Assembly: GCA_913009535.1 (NCBI GenBank)
Contig: CAJVXR010000079.1
Coordinates: 1-6,654 of the forward strand
Reading direction: 5' to 3'
DNA: 6,654 nucleotides
Origin: an uncultured Flavobacteriales bacterium
GTDB lineage: Bacteria > Bacteroidota > Bacteroidia > Flavobacteriales > Flavobacteriaceae
Below are positions 1 to 6,654 of the stretch, one piece after another. Within the stretch, counting starts at the first letter, position 1, and the number at the start of each line of letters is the position of its first letter. The position numbers were made by a program, and so were the translations under genes. The notes beneath the pieces were generated by a model. It saw only the letters and a program-made list of their open reading frames with translations. It did no database searches and was not told the origin of the DNA.

Positions 1-243
1 TTAGATGATAAAAATTTAATCCGAATCATAAAGAGAATTAAGGATGAGCATTTAATTCTTGCAAAAGATATTGGCATTATTTCATACAACGATACACTTT
101 TAAAAGAGATTGTAGAAGGGGGAATTACAACCATATCAACCAATTTTAACTTAATGGGAGAACGCTTGGCCGAAATGATTTTAAATAGTGAATTCGCTCA
201 AGTTGAAAACCCTAACCGTTTAATTCTTAGAAAATCACTATAG
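1..243 (+). CDS. Sugar-responsive transcriptional regulator, C-terminal fragment (LacI-type ligand-binding domain)
   Basis: This is the last 80 codons of a gene that starts before the window; the frame is open from base 1 and ends at TAG 241-243. The translation contains DIGIISYNDTLLKEIVEGG followed by TTISTNFNLMGERLAEMIL and ends NRLILRKSL. This is the pattern of the C-terminal lobe of periplasmic-binding-protein-like (LacI-type) effector domains: a beta strand with the 'GIISYND' segment, a 'T-TIS-NF--MG--LAEMIL' strand-helix, and a final 'R-SL' tail. In Bacteroidota such domains occur both behind a LacI helix-turn-helix and behind a GntR-type winged helix. The DNA-binding half is missing here, so the two cannot be told apart. 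It lies 4 nt upstream of galM on the same strand, so it is probably the first or an early gene of the galactose operon and controls it in response to a sugar. The ligand is inferred from context only. Confidence 0.8.
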   Translation, partial: LDDKNLIRIIKRIKDEHLILAKDIGIISYNDTLLKEIVEGGITTISTNFNLMGERLAEMILNSEFAQVENPNRLILRKSL

Positions 244-247
244 GAAC

Positions 248-1192
248 TTGTATACACTAAAAGAAATAGAAACTAACGAATTATACTACCTTGAACTGGT
301 AAGTTCTAATGGAGAATCAACAGCACAAATTTGCCTTAACCAAGGTGGACGATTAAGTGATTTTTCATTTGAAAACACTCAAATTGTTAAAGAATTCGAT
401 TCTTCAACCTATAAAGACAATTACGCATCTGCTATTCTTTTTCCTTTTGCTAACAGAATCAAAGACGGCGAATACACTTTTAAGGATTCAAAACATAAAT
501 TAAACTGCAATGAAACGGACAAAAACAATGCCATACACGGCTTAGTTTATAACAAAACATTTGTTCTTATTAATAAAAAGTTAACATCAGATTTCGCTTC
601 TGTATCCTTGCAATATAAAAATTACGGTAAGGATAAAGGCTTTCCATTTAAGTTCCATATAGAATTAACTTACACATTAAGTAAAAACGGAATCACTTTA
701 GCCATCAAAGTTAAAAATAAAGACAAAAAGACCTTCCCTTTTTCTATAGGGTGGCATCCTTATTTTTATAGTACTAATTTAAATAAGAGCACAATAAATT
801 TTAAAAGCGATAAAAAATATGTATTTGATAATCAACAAATTATTTCAGGTACAACAGCTTTAAATCTTCAAATGCCATTTAAACTAAAAGATGTGAAATT
901 AGATGATGGTTATCCACTTGAAACCAACGAAATTGATTTTTCAACACCAGAATATGATTTTAATATAAGTTCTACATCAAAAGAAAACTTTCTGCAACTC
1001 TACACTCCAGTTCAGCCCAATGTTATTGCTATTGAACCAATGACTGGTGCTGCGGATAATTTTAATAATAAAATAGGGTTACAAACACTGCAACCAGATG
1101 ACACTTACCTTGTGAAATGGAATATGGCAATTGAAACTTCTATTACTAAACTAAATACTAACCATCTAATTGATAAACTATGCAATTCTTAA
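248..1192 (+). CDS. galM: Aldose 1-epimerase (galactose mutarotase), TTG start
   Basis: A cytoplasmic mutarotase of 314 residues interconverting beta- and alpha-D-galactose, so that GalK receives its alpha substrate. No signal peptide is seen. Family landmarks are present: FPFANRI (Arg70) near the N-terminal third, AIHG with His97, GWHPYF with His170, and AIEPMTGAADNF with Glu263. By comparison with known GalM enzymes, His170 would be the general acid, Glu263 the general base, and His97 and Arg70 substrate contacts. Asp219 or Asp220 in LDDGY may match the sugar-binding Asp. The start is TTG at 248: the frame is open only from 224, has no ATG, GTG or other TTG in that stretch, and the first internal Met (209) lies beyond the GWHPY motif. 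AGGAA stands almost directly against the TTG, too close for a normal Shine-Dalgarno. The gene begins 4 nt after the regulator stop, suggesting re-initiation, and its 3' end overlaps the symporter gene by 13 nt. Length fits the family. Confidence 0.93.
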   Translation: MYTLKEIETNELYYLELVSSNGESTAQICLNQGGRLSDFSFENTQIVKEFDSSTYKDNYASAILFPFANRIKDGEYTFKDSKHKLNCNETDKNNAIHGLVYNKTFVLINKKLTSDFASVSLQYKNYGKDKGFPFKFHIELTYTLSKNGITLAIKVKNKDKKTFPFSIGWHPYFYSTNLNKSTINFKSDKKYVFDNQQIISGTTALNLQMPFKLKDVKLDDGYPLETNEIDFSTPEYDFNISSTSKENFLQLYTPVQPNVIAIEPMTGAADNFNNKIGLQTLQPDDTYLVKWNMAIETSITKLNTNHLIDKLCNS

Positions 1193-2826
1193 CATTCATC
1201 GGGTTTACAGCATTTGTTGCTATAATATCCTTTTACAAAACAAGAAATACTGAAGAATCGTCTTCAGATGGTTACTTCCTCGGTGGCCGTAGCCTTACCG
1301 CTGGTGTAATTGCCGGATCTCTATTGTTAACCAACTTATCTACCGAGCAAATTGTTGGATTAAATGGGGCTTCTTACGCAAGTGGTTTATCAGTCATGGT
1401 TTGGGAGACTTTAGCCGCAATAGCAATGGTAGTCACTGCTATGTTTTTACTGCCTAGATATTTAAAAGGCGGATTAACAACAGTACCTGGGTTTTTAGCA
1501 ACCCGTTTTGATGTCACTACAAAAACATTAACCTCTGTTTTATTTCTAACTGGTTATGTTGTGGTTTTACTTCCTGTAATTTTATACTCAGGTTCTTTAG
1601 CCATTAGCGGCATGTTTGATGTGCCAGAATTACTTGGTGTAACACATACACAATCCATCTGGATATGCGTTTGGGGAATTGGAATCATTGGTTCTATTTA
1701 TGCTGTTTTTGGTGGACTAAAAGCCGTTGCAGTTTCCGATTCTATTAACGCGATAGGCCTGTTAATTGGTGGGGTTTTAATTCCAATATTTGGATTAATG
1801 ATGATTGGTGATGGTAGTATTTTAGATGGCCTTTCTACACTAACAACTGAAAATCCTGATAAATTTAAATCTATGGGAGGACCAACAGATCCAGTACCAT
1901 TCTATACCATCTTTACAGGTATGATGTTAGTACAATTATTTTATTGGGGAACAAACCAACAAATTATTCAAAGAGCACTTGGAGCTAAGGATTTAAAAGA
2001 AGGACAAAAAGGTTTGTTATTGGCTTCGTTTATAAAAATATTAGGACCGTTAATTGTGGTATTACCTGGTATTATTGCATTTCACTTATTTCAAGGAAAT
2101 TTAGAAAGTGCAGATAGTGCTTACCCTATGTTGGTAAAAAAAGTATTGCCTGGTGCTTGGGTTGGTTTCTTTGCGGCTGTATTGTTTGGAGCTATTTTAA
2201 GTTCGTTTAATAGTGTTTTAAATAGTTCTGTAACCTTATTTGGAATTGACGTATACAAAGAACATATCAATAAAAATGCAGACGAAAAAACGATTGTAAA
2301 ATATGGTAAAACCTTTGGTGTTATTTTAGCAATAGCTTCTATGTTTATTGCACCACTTATTGCAAATGCAGGAAGTCTGTTTGACTATCTACAAGAAATA
2401 AATGGAATCTATAGTATTCCTATATTAACTATAATAGTTGTTGGTTATTTAACAAAACGTGTTCCTGCTATTGCAGCAAAAATCGGCTTAGTTTCTGGTT
2501 GCTTACTGTACATCATTAGTCAATTCTTTATGAAAGATTATTTTATAAATAAAGCATTAGAAACAGCAAAAGCATCAGGAATAACTGATAAAGCAGCTTT
2601 AACTCTAGTAGAAGTGCAAGCTTATCCTCACTTCTTAGATGTAATGGCAATTCTATTCATCCTCAACGTAGTGATTATGCTCATTATAGGAAAAATAAAA
2701 CCAAATGAGGAGCCTTTTGTACAACAATACACAAAACAGGTAGATATTACGCCTTGGAAATATATAAATCATGCTAGTATAATAATCTGCACTATTGTAA
2801 TAGGTGTCTATGTTTATTTTGCATAA
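1180..2826 (+). CDS. Sodium/galactose (sugar) symporter, SSS/SLC5 family, vSGLT-like
   Basis: An inner-membrane Na+-coupled sugar importer of 548 residues, close to the length of vSGLT. About 14 hydrophobic segments can be counted (roughly 2-19, 39-60, 72-91, 118-145, 159-178, 186-209, 240-260, 278-303, 325-351, 374-397, 405-425, 430-449, 484-505, 529-547). Recognisable family motifs are DGYFLGGRSL (30-39), TNLSTEQIVG (51-60), LFYWGTNQQIIQRAL (253-267), GAILSSFNSVLNSS (337-350) and DYLQEINGIYS (402-412). Set against remembered vSGLT residues, the sugar-site Gln57, Glu76, Tyr255, Trp256, Lys286 and Gln405 and the Na+-site Ser341/Ser342 are kept; vSGLT Asn260 appears as Gln252. ATG 1180 is the first start after an in-frame stop at 1174-1176, so the 13-nt overlap with galM is real. 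galK follows 5 nt after the stop. Galactose is the most likely substrate from context; glucose or another hexose cannot be excluded. Confidence 0.9.
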   Translation: MQFLTFIGFTAFVAIISFYKTRNTEESSSDGYFLGGRSLTAGVIAGSLLLTNLSTEQIVGLNGASYASGLSVMVWETLAAIAMVVTAMFLLPRYLKGGLTTVPGFLATRFDVTTKTLTSVLFLTGYVVVLLPVILYSGSLAISGMFDVPELLGVTHTQSIWICVWGIGIIGSIYAVFGGLKAVAVSDSINAIGLLIGGVLIPIFGLMMIGDGSILDGLSTLTTENPDKFKSMGGPTDPVPFYTIFTGMMLVQLFYWGTNQQIIQRALGAKDLKEGQKGLLLASFIKILGPLIVVLPGIIAFHLFQGNLESADSAYPMLVKKVLPGAWVGFFAAVLFGAILSSFNSVLNSSVTLFGIDVYKEHINKNADEKTIVKYGKTFGVILAIASMFIAPLIANAGSLFDYLQEINGIYSIPILTIIVVGYLTKRVPAIAAKIGLVSGCLLYIISQFFMKDYFINKALETAKASGITDKAALTLVEVQAYPHFLDVMAILFILNVVIMLIIGKIKPNEEPFVQQYTKQVDITPWKYINHASIIICTIVIGVYVYFA

Positions 2827-2831
2827 TAATT

Positions 2832-3992
2832 ATGAACAAAAAATTAGTTAAACAAGTAAAGCGAAGTTTTAAAGAGCAATTTAAAACAAAACCTCTTGTT
2901 GTGTTTTCCCCCGGAAGAATCAACCTTATTGGTGAGCATACTGATTATAATGACGGTTTTGCTTTTCCTGCAGCAATTAATAAAGGGATTGCACTTTCGA
3001 TAAGCAAAAGTTACACCAAAATTAGTACCGCTTGTGCTTTAAATAAGAATGAGATTTACAACTTTAATACAGAAATCATAAAACCTTTAAAAGATGGAGG
3101 TTGGAGAAATTATATGCTTGGTGTTGTAGCGCAATTACAACTGTTAGGAAAACAAGTTGGAAACTTTAATGCTGTTTTCGCTGGAAATATTCCTGAAGGC
3201 GCAGGCATGTCATCTTCAGCTGCTTTAGAGAACAGTTTTGTTTTTGGTTTAAATGAATTATTTAATTTAGGTTTAACTAAACACGAAATGATTTTAGTCT
3301 CACAAAAAGCGGAACATAATTTTGCTGGTGTAAAATGTGGTATTATGGATCAATACGCAAGTATGTTTGGTCTAAAAAAGAGTGCGCTTCTATTAGATTG
3401 CAGAACTATAGAATCTCAACCTTACAAAATAGATTTTAAGGATTATAAATGGATGCTTATTAACACCAATGTAAAGCACGATTTATCTGAAAGTGAATAT
3501 AATGATAGACGTGAAGTATGCGAAAAGGTATCGGCTTTATTACATCTTGATGCTTTGAGAGATGCTTCTAAAGAAGATTTAGATCGTGTAAAAAGTGATA
3601 TTTCAGAAGAAGATTATCAAAAAACGCTCTACGTGATTAATGAAAATAATCGTGTAAAACAGTTTTCTGAAGCTATAAAAAACAATAACATCGAAGCTCT
3701 AGGAGATTTGATGTACCAATCCCATGAAGGGTTAAGCACTAAGTATAAAGTCAGTTGCAAAGAATTAGATTTTCTTGTGGAAAAAGCAAAAGAAAATCCT
3801 AATGTTTTAGGTTCTCGTATGATGGGAGGAGGCTTTGGTGGCTGTACTATTAACCTTGTTAAAAAAGACGAGTTTAAAACCTTTAAAAAAGAAGTCTCTA
3901 AAAAATTTAAGGCAGCATTTGAATATGATTGTGATGTGTATAGTGTAAAACTCTCTAGAGGAACACAAATCATTAAAAATAAGAAAATCTAA
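2832..3992 (+). CDS. galK: Galactokinase
   Basis: Cytoplasmic GHMP-family kinase of 386 residues that phosphorylates alpha-D-galactose at C1 with ATP, the committing step of the Leloir pathway. All three family motifs are intact. Motif 1, the galactokinase signature, is GRINLIGEHTDYNDG (28-42), with Arg29 and Glu35-His36-Thr37-Asp38. Motif 2, the ATP loop, is PEGAGMSSSAALEN (121-134). Motif 3 is GSRMMGGGFGG (327-337). The catalytic Asp is Asp173 in KCGIMDQYASMFG. The Glu-His-Thr-Asp form of motif 1 supports galactose rather than N-acetylgalactosamine or mevalonate-type substrates. Length matches bacterial GalK (about 380-390). The start ATG lies 5 nt after the symporter stop, with an AT-rich leader and no Shine-Dalgarno. 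The stop is separated from galT by a single base. The C-terminal tail is Lys-rich. Nothing suggests damage. Confidence 0.97.
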   Translation: MNKKLVKQVKRSFKEQFKTKPLVVFSPGRINLIGEHTDYNDGFAFPAAINKGIALSISKSYTKISTACALNKNEIYNFNTEIIKPLKDGGWRNYMLGVVAQLQLLGKQVGNFNAVFAGNIPEGAGMSSSAALENSFVFGLNELFNLGLTKHEMILVSQKAEHNFAGVKCGIMDQYASMFGLKKSALLLDCRTIESQPYKIDFKDYKWMLINTNVKHDLSESEYNDRREVCEKVSALLHLDALRDASKEDLDRVKSDISEEDYQKTLYVINENNRVKQFSEAIKNNNIEALGDLMYQSHEGLSTKYKVSCKELDFLVEKAKENPNVLGSRMMGGGFGGCTINLVKKDEFKTFKKEVSKKFKAAFEYDCDVYSVKLSRGTQIIKNKKI

Positions 3993-3993
3993 G

Positions 3994-5013
3994 ATGAATA
4001 CAAATTTTCAGGACTACTCGCACAAGCGATTTAATATACTTACAGGAGAATGGGTTTTAGTCTCACCACATAGAGCTAAAAGACCTTGGCAAGGACAAAA
4101 TGAGGAGATTTCTAATGAAAAACGTCCAACACACGATCCAAATTGTTATTTATGTTCAGGAAATACTAGGGTTAATGGCGAAAAAAACCCTAAGTATAAT
4201 GACGTCCTTGTATTTACAAACGATTTTGCAGCCTTACAAACCACATCACCAAAGTTTGCTATAAACGAAGGTTTATTTAAAGCTGAAAGTGAGCAGGGCA
4301 TTTGTAAAGTAATATGCTTTAGTCCAGACCACTCAAAAAGTTTAGCCGATATGTCTGTTGAAAATATCCATAAAGTAGTTAAGACTTGGCAAAATGAATA
4401 TACTGAGTTAGGTTCTAACAACATGATTAACTACGTTCAGATTTTTGAAAATAAAGGCGCTATAATGGGGTGTAGTAATCCGCATCCACACGGGCAAATA
4501 TGGAGTCAATCTACATTACCAAATGAAGTAGATAAAAAAGATCAACAACAAAGGGCATATTTCGGTAAGAACAATAGTAGTTTATTAGGAGATTACTTAA
4601 AGCAAGAACTAGAAGCAAATGAGCGCACCATTTATCAGAATGATGATTTTGTGGTACTCACCCCTTTTTGGGCAGTTTGGCCTTTTGAAACTATGATAGT
4701 TCCTAAAAATCAATTTGCAAACATCACAAAAATTTCTGAACAAGAAAGTTTAAACTTTGCTGACGCGATTTCTAAAATAACTAAAGCTTACGACAAATTA
4801 TTTGATTGTTCGTTTCCTTATTCAAGTGGAATTCATCAATCTCCTACAAATGGAAAAATTAATGATTATTGGCATTGGCACATGAGTTTTTATCCTCCAT
4901 TATTAAGAAGTGCAACGGTTAAAAAATTTATGGTTGGATATGAAATGTTTGGTTCACCTCAACGAGATATTACAGCAGAACAAGCAGCCAAAAGACTACG
5001 GGACTTAATTTGA
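3994..5013 (+). CDS. galT: Galactose-1-phosphate uridylyltransferase
   Basis: Cytoplasmic enzyme of 339 residues, slightly shorter than E. coli GalT (348). It moves UMP from UDP-glucose to galactose-1-phosphate by a ping-pong mechanism through a uridylyl-histidine, giving glucose-1-phosphate and UDP-galactose. The active-site motif is SNPHPHGQIW (161-170), with His166 as the expected nucleophile and His164 as a zinc ligand. The other zinc ligands of the E. coli type are present: Cys51 and Cys54 in CYLC, and His113 in FSPDHSK. The second metal site also seems complete: Glu178, His281 (GIHQSP), His294 and His296 (YWHWHMSFYPP). Other matches to class I GalT are RFNILTGEWVLVSPHR (12-27) and the C-terminal GYEMFGSPQRD. 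ATG 3994 is 1 nt past the galK stop, so translation is probably coupled. It is the last gene of the operon visible here; galE does not follow. Confidence 0.97.
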   Translation: MNTNFQDYSHKRFNILTGEWVLVSPHRAKRPWQGQNEEISNEKRPTHDPNCYLCSGNTRVNGEKNPKYNDVLVFTNDFAALQTTSPKFAINEGLFKAESEQGICKVICFSPDHSKSLADMSVENIHKVVKTWQNEYTELGSNNMINYVQIFENKGAIMGCSNPHPHGQIWSQSTLPNEVDKKDQQQRAYFGKNNSSLLGDYLKQELEANERTIYQNDDFVVLTPFWAVWPFETMIVPKNQFANITKISEQESLNFADAISKITKAYDKLFDCSFPYSSGIHQSPTNGKINDYWHWHMSFYPPLLRSATVKKFMVGYEMFGSPQRDITAEQAAKRLRDLI

Positions 5014-5090
5014 TAACATTAACTACTTAAAATTGAATATATATTGTAGATAAACGAACATTAGTGATAATTTCTTATTCTTATTTATTT

Positions 5091-5098
5091 TAATTTTG
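5091..5098 (+). promoter_or_regulatory. Candidate Bacteroidota promoter (-7 element) for the surface-protein gene
   Basis: TAATTTTG fits the Bacteroidota -7 consensus TAnnTTTG exactly. It lies 75 nt before the ATG at 5174, at the end of a T-rich stretch (5071-5097). Transcription would be expected to begin about 4-7 nt after it, near 5102-5105. No good -33 TTTG/TTG is found at the expected distance, so the call is moderate. The match is short and the 160-bp gap is AT-rich, so chance is possible. No GC-rich hairpin with a T tract, and so no clear intrinsic terminator, is seen between the galT stop and this site; read-through from the galactose operon is therefore also possible. Confidence 0.45.
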
Positions 5099-5101
5099 AA
5101 C

Positions 5102-5144
5102 TTATTGGTGAAACAATATTTAGGTAATCAAAAAACACCAATAA
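5102..5144. repeat. Perfect 9-bp inverted repeat in the leader of the surface-protein gene
   Basis: TTATTGGTG at 5102-5110 and CACCAATAA at 5136-5144 are exact reverse complements separated by 25 AT-rich bases; pairing does not extend further inward or outward. In RNA this would be a 9-bp stem with a 25-nt loop, ending 29 nt before the start codon. As DNA it could be a split operator. TTTTAT follows the right arm, but the long loop and AT-rich stem make a poor intrinsic terminator. The left arm sits where transcription from the candidate promoter at 5091-5098 would begin. The repeat is seen directly; any function is inferred. Confidence 0.5.
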
Positions 5145-5173
5145 TTTTATCTTAAATTTTAATTTATAAAATT

Positions 5174-6654
5174 ATGAAGAACTCAATCACTCTTTTATTG
5201 TCTTTTATTAGTTATGGATTTTTACTTTCTCAAACAAGTATAAACTTTACTGCTTCTGAAGGTTTTACTAATAATATTCCAATGTATAACCAGACTGGAT
5301 GGAGTTCAAGTTATTCAGGATCAACGTGGTTTGCCGACACCGCAAATGAGAACATATACTCAGATCATGAGTATGCTCGTGTCGCATGGGGTCAAGAATT
5401 TTATCACGGAACTACGGGTGATGAAATCACATTTAGAGTTGAATTAAATTTTGTTGGCTCATACAATGCCGATTTTCCAAATGCTGCGCTTTTACAAATT
5501 GGTTTTTCAACTACAAATAATGTCCAAAATGCAAATCCAACCGCCGAATGGATTTATCTTAGAGCATCTGGTTGGGATGAAAAAATTTACTTAAGCACTA
5601 CAACAGGAAGTAGCGGCTTAACAGTTCCTGTAAGAGTTTCACACCCTAATGACAATGACGAATTTGCAGCTGAACTAACCTTAACACTTGGAGCAGATGC
5701 AGCAAGCTCAACTTTTTCAGCCAAATTAATAAACCTCACAACCTCCGAAGTTTCAAATGTTGGAAGTTATACTAATATCGATACTAATGTTTTCAGTGCT
5801 GCAACTACTGGATTATATGGATACCTTAAAAGTGATAATTTTAAAAATGCTAACGTAGGTAGTCTTACAAAACTTCGTGTAACAAAAGTACAAATGACCG
5901 GTGGAACACATAATTTTACAAATGGTTCAAGTGATGGAGAATGGTCTACAGCAACAAATTGGACAAAATCAAGTGTTCCAACTTCAAGTACCCTTGTTAC
6001 AATAAAAAATGGTCAATCAACAACAATAAATTCTGTTGATTCTGCTGTAAAAGATCTACAGGTTGATAGTGGAGGTAGTCTAACTATAACTGCTAACTCA
6101 GATCTTACACTTTCTGGTGATTTCACTAATAATGGTACTGTTACTTTAAATTCTGATGCGGATGAGTTTGCTTCTATTATTGTTCAAGGTTCTTCGTCTG
6201 GTAACATTGTATATAATCGTTATGTTAATACAGTAGGTTCTGGAGAATGGGATTTAATTGGTGCACCAACCGATGGTTTATCGATTAGTTCGTTTGTAAC
6301 GACCAACAGTACTCCACTAGCCACTAGCAGCTCAATCTATGCCGTTGGAGTCTATGATAATAGTGATAATAGCTGGACCAACTACACCTCCTCTACAGTT
6401 GGTGCTGCTGGTAACTTTGATATTGGTCGTGGTTATCAAATGGCAACCTCTAGTGGTGCCACTATGGCCTTTACTGGGACTGTTGCTACTACTGATCAAA
6501 CACAATCCATTATTAATAATGCTGGTAATGGCGGACGCCGTTGGAATTTAGTAGCCAACCCCTACCCCTCTTACCTCAATGCCAATACTAATGCACATAC
6601 CTCGAATAATTTCTTGAGTGTAAACTCTGGAGTTATTGATAGCAATTTCTCAGC
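5174..6654 (+). CDS. Secreted surface protein, probably type IX secretion cargo, 5' part (continues past window end)
   Basis: The frame is open from ATG 5174 to the window end (493 full codons plus two bases), so the C-terminus is missing. Residues 1-19 form a signal peptide (Lys2, hydrophobic ITLLLSFISYGFLLS), probably cut before Gln20. Residues about 21-240 are Trp/Tyr/Thr-rich with alternating strand-like segments, suggesting a beta-sandwich; I do not recognise the family. Residues 255-325 start with GEWSTATNW and run through VKDLQVDSGGSLTIT and LTLSGDFTNNGTVTL, the short repeated turns of a beta-solenoid-like filler common in Bacteroidota surface proteins. Residues 347-470 hold YNRYVNTVGSGEWDLIGAP, FDIGRGYQM, MAFTGTV and WNLVANPYPSYLN, motifs often seen in flavobacterial proteins exported by type IX secretion. 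The sorting domain itself would lie beyond the window. No catalytic motif can be named; an adhesin or polysaccharide-binding role is a guess. It follows galT by 160 bp and probably has its own promoter. GC rises in the last 350 bases. Confidence 0.82.
   Translation, partial: MKNSITLLLSFISYGFLLSQTSINFTASEGFTNNIPMYNQTGWSSSYSGSTWFADTANENIYSDHEYARVAWGQEFYHGTTGDEITFRVELNFVGSYNADFPNAALLQIGFSTTNNVQNANPTAEWIYLRASGWDEKIYLSTTTGSSGLTVPVRVSHPNDNDEFAAELTLTLGADAASSTFSAKLINLTTSEVSNVGSYTNIDTNVFSAATTGLYGYLKSDNFKNANVGSLTKLRVTKVQMTGGTHNFTNGSSDGEWSTATNWTKSSVPTSSTLVTIKNGQSTTINSVDSAVKDLQVDSGGSLTITANSDLTLSGDFTNNGTVTLNSDADEFASIIVQGSSSGNIVYNRYVNTVGSGEWDLIGAPTDGLSISSFVTTNSTPLATSSSIYAVGVYDNSDNSWTNYTSSTVGAAGNFDIGRGYQMATSSGATMAFTGTVATTDQTQSIINNAGNGGRRWNLVANPYPSYLNANTNAHTSNNFLSVNSGVIDSNFS

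Noticed and set aside
2925..2935. The 11-mer CTTATTGGTGA in galK also occurs at 5101-5111, over the left arm of the intergenic inverted repeat
   Set aside because: In galK it encodes part of the conserved NLIGEH motif and has no facing right arm. A single shared 11-mer in this composition is best read as coincidence.
3629..3973. Minus-strand open frame of 114 codons
   Set aside because: It lies wholly inside galK, whose motif 3 (GSRMMGGGFGG) is in this stretch, and its translation shows no domain-like pattern. It is a shadow of the real gene.
4146..4424. Minus-strand open frame of 92 codons
   Set aside because: It lies within galT over the conserved CYLC and FSPDHSK regions. It has no recognisable motif or leader and is a shadow frame.
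5036..5045. Palindrome AATATATATT after galT, considered as a terminator or operator
   Set aside because: It is made only of A and T, is too weak as a hairpin and is not followed by a T tract.
6339..6551. Plus-strand open frame of 70 codons rich in Leu and Val, resembling a membrane peptide
   Set aside because: It is out of frame with the long surface-protein reading frame, which is open from 5174 to the window end. The hydrophobic look comes from reading Thr/Gly/Ala codons in another frame.

Overview
The window looks like a low-GC member of the Bacteroidota, most likely a marine-type flavobacterium. The evidence is AT-rich DNA, starts with no convincing Shine-Dalgarno sequence but A/T-rich leaders, one match to the Bacteroidota -7 promoter consensus (TAnnTTTG), and a secreted Ser/Thr/Asn-rich surface protein of the kind these bacteria export. 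The genus cannot be named from the sequence alone.

Bases 1-5013 form a compact one-strand galactose catabolism operon. In order it holds the 3' end of a sugar-sensing transcriptional regulator (1-243), galM aldose 1-epimerase (248-1192), a Na+/sugar symporter of the SSS/SLC5 family related to vSGLT (1180-2826), galK galactokinase (2832-3992) and galT hexose-1-phosphate uridylyltransferase (3994-5013). Junctions are +4 nt, a 13-nt overlap, +5 nt and +1 nt, so the genes are probably co-transcribed and translationally coupled. The symporter brings galactose in with Na+, GalM converts the beta to the alpha anomer, GalK makes galactose-1-phosphate, and GalT exchanges it with UDP-glucose to give glucose-1-phosphate and UDP-galactose. 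galE, needed to regenerate UDP-glucose, is not in the window. The key catalytic and metal-binding residues of all three enzymes can be seen.

Bases 5014-5173 are a 160-bp AT-rich gap without a convincing intrinsic terminator. It holds a candidate promoter (5091-5098) and, just downstream, a perfect 9-bp inverted repeat (5102-5110 / 5136-5144) that would lie at the very start of the transcript.

From 5174 to the end of the window runs an open reading frame without a stop. It encodes a large secreted protein with a signal peptide, an N-terminal region of unknown family, a short beta-solenoid-like stretch, and a module with WNLVANPYPS-type motifs common in flavobacterial cell-surface proteins. 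It is cut off by the window edge, so any C-terminal type IX secretion sorting domain is not visible. The operon itself is ordinary. The least explained parts are this surface protein and its leader.
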